In this document: positions 60,904 through 64,000 of the stretch, piece by piece
How positions within the stretch are numbered: the stretch's first letter is position 1
Layout: each line of letters begins with the position of its first letter
DNA from: Acanthochlamys bracteata
Taxonomy: Eukaryota; Streptophyta; Magnoliopsida; Pandanales; Velloziaceae
Length of the DNA stretch: 64,000 nucleotides
Assembly: GCA_019914995.1 (NCBI GenBank)
Contig: CM034132.1
Location: 6,495,524-6,559,523 of the forward strand
Reading direction: 5' to 3'
Made by a program: the position numbers and the translations under genes
The notes under the pieces: model-generated
What the model was told of the DNA's origin: nothing
Database searches by the model: none
What the model saw: the letters and a program-made list of their open reading frames with translations, nothing else

Positions 60904-62293
60904 CTGTGAAGACAAATGAATGCTCACATGTTATCGACAAGAGTCAAGAGAAATAGAACTATAAATTGCACATGTGCAATGAAACAAAATGAAGAAATGA
61001 ACCGAATACCAAATGTTGCCAGATAAAGCAAACTAAAGCTAAACACTACAAAAAAATTGATGATATTTGCTTAATGACACATGATGCAACAAAAAAAAAT
61101 GCTTTATAGAATCTTAAACAACTAACAATCTTTTAAAAAATCTTAATCTACATCGAAAAAAGATCATGTAACCTATGAACTTAGCAAAATAAAAGAGATT
61201 CTTGAAGAGTGAATGGATATTGGCATTAGCATTCATACATAGTGCTAATATATAATATACTCCACATGAACTTGTAACTTCACATCAGAACCTTCCGAAA
61301 TGAATTAGAAACAGCTTTACGAAACAAGTAAAATTACTGAAAGAAACATCCAAGATATGAAAAAATAGAAAAGAAAAAGAAAACTTCTATAGAATCGGAT
61401 TGCAGATTCATAAGTTCTTACTATGTTGGACATCTAAGATGTTATTTCTAAAACAACTGGAGAACACAACAATATATAGTTCCAAGCCTTATATGGAACA
61501 ACTTGCAAATACTTGTTGCAAAACCAACTCAAAAAGAGCAACACAATACACAGTCAAGATTACATCAAAAAACCGTTCATCAAGGCTTTATAATGGTATC
61601 TGAGCAGATATCTAAAAGCAACCAACTTTCATCTGAACGAGAAGAACAATAATTAGCAGAAACTAGCACGAAATTCCAGTTCATGGCATGAATCTGGGAG
61701 GGAAAACAACCACCGTTGTTGTAGAATGAACTGGAATAACAACTGGCACACCTTTGCAAACTCAAATTTTATGAATGACAACTAAACAAATTGGATTGGT
61801 TAGTAATTTAGGAAAGGAATTAGCAACAGATAAAATGCATTGTATGATAACTCAAGAAAGTGAAAGAAGTAACAGAACCAGAACATTCATAGTAGACTCA
61901 AATTTATGTCTTAAATTGAAGCCATTACATGATTGCAGTATTTATAATGTAAACCAAGTGTCTATTTACCATATTGAGAACGAATGAAGAAACCAAAAAT
62001 AATAACTACTAGGAAAAATAAACTGTAGTAAAAAGATTAAACACAGAACAAGAAATGCAAGATAAAGTGCTTGAGAGCAAAAGACAAATGACCCGAAAAC
62101 TGCCGAAAGCAAACTTGAACTCCTGTCAATACACGAACAAGAAACAACAACCAGAGGGACATAGTCTTCAAATCAAAGAAGAAGAAAACAAAGGAAAACA
62201 AACGCATAGAAAAAGAAAGGAACCAAAAAATCCGAACTTGACTTTCAACAGGCACGAATGACATCGAGAGCAAACAAAGAAAATCGACTCAAC
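60904..62293. other. VEN4-like intron 1, no feature seen
   Basis: About 1.4 kb, AT-rich. Short open frames (61400-61603, 61775-61987, 62055-62261) have no recognisable homology. Confidence 0.5.
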
Positions 62294-62432
62294 TCAAAGG
62301 ATCAAGATAGATACTGTCGTTGATGTTACCGAACACCTGCTTCATGTACCTTCGGTCCAACACCGCATCTCCGCTACCGCTCCACAATCGGCTCTCAGGC
62401 AGCCCTAGATCGTTGCGGTCGCAGAACTCCAT
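62294..62432 (-). pseudogene. VEN4: VEN4-like exon 1 (start)
   Basis: The ATG at 62432 opens MEFCDRNDLGLPESRLW and the exon ends NDSIYLDPL, the conserved entry to the HD region; 46 codons plus one base to a GT at 62292-62293. An upstream in-frame ATG (62507) would add a hydrophobic stretch not expected in the family, so the internal start is preferred. Confidence 0.82.
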
Positions 62433-62544
62433 ATGAGTTTCTCTCCCCTTAGAAGCAAAAGAATAAAAGAACAAGAAGAAATGAGAGACAATGTAAAGAA
62501 AGAACAAATGAGAAACTAGGGAAAGGAATTGAGGAGGGTTTACA

Positions 62545-62553
62545 TAATTTATA
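62545..62553 (-). promoter_or_regulatory. Candidate TATA box of the VEN4-like gene
   Basis: The minus strand reads TATAAATTA about 113 bases upstream of the ATG at 62432. Position and sequence fit a plant TATA box; no other support. Confidence 0.4.
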
Positions 62554-62765
62554 GGCAGGTTAGAGAGCGGAAGTGGTGGTGGTTCTTCGAGTCTCTCTCA
62601 CACCCAGGAGGCGAGCGAGGGGATTATAATCTTATGTTATCTTGCATTATGATGCAAGTGATAGAAAAGGCAAAGGGAAGAAGCTCGGAGCCACTTGAGG
62701 TCATTGGAGAACAGTAGGACGCTAGAAGGGAGCTAAGGCGCTCAAGTAGAAAAGTGGCACCAAAG

Positions 62766-63083
62766 TGTTAGAAGTGTTCGGGTGCATATCATAAGCACCC
62801 GGGAACTTTTTCAATTTTGAGTTGGCGCCAGAATTTGCGCTCGGGTATAGTTAGGAGTTTTAGTCCAAGTTGGATTCCTTAGGAATTTGAGTGCTATTTT
62901 TAATCAAACTATTTTAGGTAGGAGTTAGAGTTGTAGAAGAATTGTATTTGCTTGGTTATCTTCGTTGTATAAATAAGGGCATGATTAGAGATCATGCCAA
63001 GAAGGTTTTGATCAATTAAGTAGTTATTAGCTTAGACAAGATAATTCGGTGTGAACTTCTGTTTACACTCTCAAGGTGCAACA
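62766..63083 (+). repeat. 5' LTR of the right-edge element
   Basis: 318 bp, TGTTAGAAGTGTTC to GGTGCAACA, with a TATA box GTATAAATAAGG near 62967. Ends inferred from the primer site position and TG/CA termini; no second copy is in view. Confidence 0.7.
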
Positions 63084-63169
63084 ACTTGGTACCAGAGCTG
63101 GTCCATGGGGAAGCGCCGTTCAACCACACCCGACTCCCCAAAAACACCCGAAGCTACCATAACCATGAC

Positions 63170-64000
63170 AGCCGAAAGTTCGTTATAGTCGCCCACTTCT
63201 CCATCATCCACTAAATCCATTCAAAATAATGAGGATTCGAGCTTTTGCGAAGAGATGCGCTAGATATTGAGCAACATTGCACAACTGACTGAACAAGTTA
63301 TGTTGGCAGTCCTAGCAATGAACAAAAGCTTGACGCAAGGACAAGAAAACTAGGAGCAGCTTGATAACTTGGTTAACCAAGTAACCACAGTTGCAGAAGG
63401 AAGTTTAAGTGCTAACTCTAAGCATAAACGTACACAACTCTCCATCCCAAACCCTAAAAAATACCCCAACACTCTAGCAAAATCAGCACTCAACTAATCC
63501 AAAGAAGGTCTGGACCTAAATAGTTCAGCAACGAGCATCTCCAAACTCTACAGAAACACCATAACTGACCACTCAGTATCATCACTATCAAGGGCATCAG
63601 GGAACTGATTTCCCCAATCCATCAGGGGCTTATCATCAGGAACCTGGCCATTAACCCTATAAGGATAGGCACAACTTCCCTTACTTTGATTGAAACGACC
63701 CACATTAGTGGCTTTATTCCATAGAAAAGTATTTAAAATTTTACCGCACACCTCCATCGGAACGCATGAGCATTGCTATGACCTACTTCCAAGGGAAAGC
63801 CAACCTGTGGTACCAAAGTTTCGAGCGTGATAAACCACAACACAATTGGGCCCTTACAGCAAGGTTCGGCCCTATTGCCTTTAGTAATCCTAGTTATTCC
63901 TTGCGTCAGTTGCATCAGACAGGATCCGTTGGCGAGTACCAGTCCGCTTTTGAAGATTTGTGGATTCGGTTACCCCCTACGAATGACAAGGATTTGATCG
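63170..64000 (+). pseudogene. gag of the right-edge element (partial, decayed)
   Basis: An N-terminal helical stretch (NIAQLTEQVMLAVLAMNK) near 63265 is followed by a stop. Near 63760-63960 is the retrotransposon-gag core: ERMSIAMTYFQGKANLWYQ, then LTARFGP, then LRQLHQTGSVGEYQSAFE. That pattern is characteristic of Ty3-gypsy gag. Frame breaks occur between the two parts. Confidence 0.75.

Larger units (their letters stand above)
23037..62432 (-). pseudogene. VEN4: VEN4/SAMHD1-like HD-domain dNTP triphosphohydrolase gene, probably a pseudogene
   Basis: The family hydrolyses dNTPs to deoxynucleosides and triphosphate; VENOSA4 is the Arabidopsis member. I find 17 exon blocks on the minus strand (listed separately). 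The translated blocks follow the family order: N-terminal YLDPL, then KFIDTEQFQ, VYPGAVHSRFEHSL, the metal-binding LLHDVGHGPFSH, a SHE motif, DIVANGRNGIDVDK, FDYISRDCRACG, TVYTHAKVK, FCNEYAVP, VSNVKID and a Lys/Arg-rich C-terminus. HD-domain His/Asp residues are present. Against function: the exon 3/4 junction is one base short, exon 10 carries +2 and exon 11 -5 bases, exon 15 is one base short, junctions at exons 1/2, 7 and 16 lack canonical sites, and a short block with LRDLKQLG was not found. Six transposon insertions inflate the introns. Sequencing indels remain an alternative. Confidence 0.8.
62766..64000 (+). mobile_element. 5' end of a Ty3-gypsy-type element, cut by the window edge
   Basis: LTR 62766-63083, then a primer site TTGGTACCAGAGCTGG at about 63086, then gag. 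The left flank CAAAG (62761-62765) is the candidate TSD; the right end lies outside. The element starts about 330 bp upstream of the VEN4-like start codon, in head-to-head orientation. Confidence 0.8.

Noticed and set aside
60904..62293. Extra VEN4-like exons in intron 1
   Set aside because: I looked for conserved family blocks between exons 1 and 2 and found none; the family has none expected there.

Overview
The window comes from a repeat-rich flowering-plant nuclear genome. Evidence: GT-AG introns, a plant SWEET sugar transporter, a plant-type HD-domain dNTPase (VEN4/SAMHD1 family), and dense plant LTR retrotransposons with initiator-Met tRNA primer sites (SIRE-like and other Ty1-copia; Tekay-like, CRM/Galadriel-like and Athila-like Ty3-gypsy) plus an RTE-type LINE. 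I could not place the species. No bacterial genes, CRISPR arrays, tRNAs or rRNAs were seen.

Layout. 1-1014: end of a copia-type LTR. 1379-18917: an old minus-strand SIRE-like copia element split by a Tekay-like gypsy element (4266-14641, minus strand, 2.7 kb LTRs). 18918-20736: upstream region of the SWEET gene, with a tandem duplication and CT microsatellites. 20737-22036: SWEET gene, six exons, plus strand, encoding an apparently intact 233-residue protein. 23037-62432: one very large minus-strand gene, convergent with SWEET, of the VEN4/SAMHD1-like family; I find 17 exon blocks over 39.4 kb. Its introns hold a small non-autonomous LTR element (25684-27622), a copia element carrying a solo Tekay-like LTR (29084-37779; solo LTR 30417-33094), a CRM/Galadriel-like gypsy carrying a truncated Athila (38135-49378; Athila 42723-48190), an RTE LINE nested in another RTE LINE (about 50370-50955), and a non-coding Tekay-like element with 2.6 kb LTRs (51672-60781). 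62766-64000: 5' LTR, primer site and gag start of another gypsy-type element that runs off the right edge.

The SWEET gene is the only locus here that reads as a complete functional protein. The VEN4-like gene keeps its HD motif and most exons, but several exons carry frameshifts, several splice junctions lack GT-AG, and one short conserved block was not found. The best reading is a decaying pseudogene, though assembly indels could mimic part of this. Insertion boundaries were worked out by eye from target-site duplications (TSDs); seven elements have exact or one-mismatch TSDs, which gives the nesting order. I found no previously undescribed biological system; the most interesting material is the decay and transposon load of the VEN4-like gene and the layered nesting.
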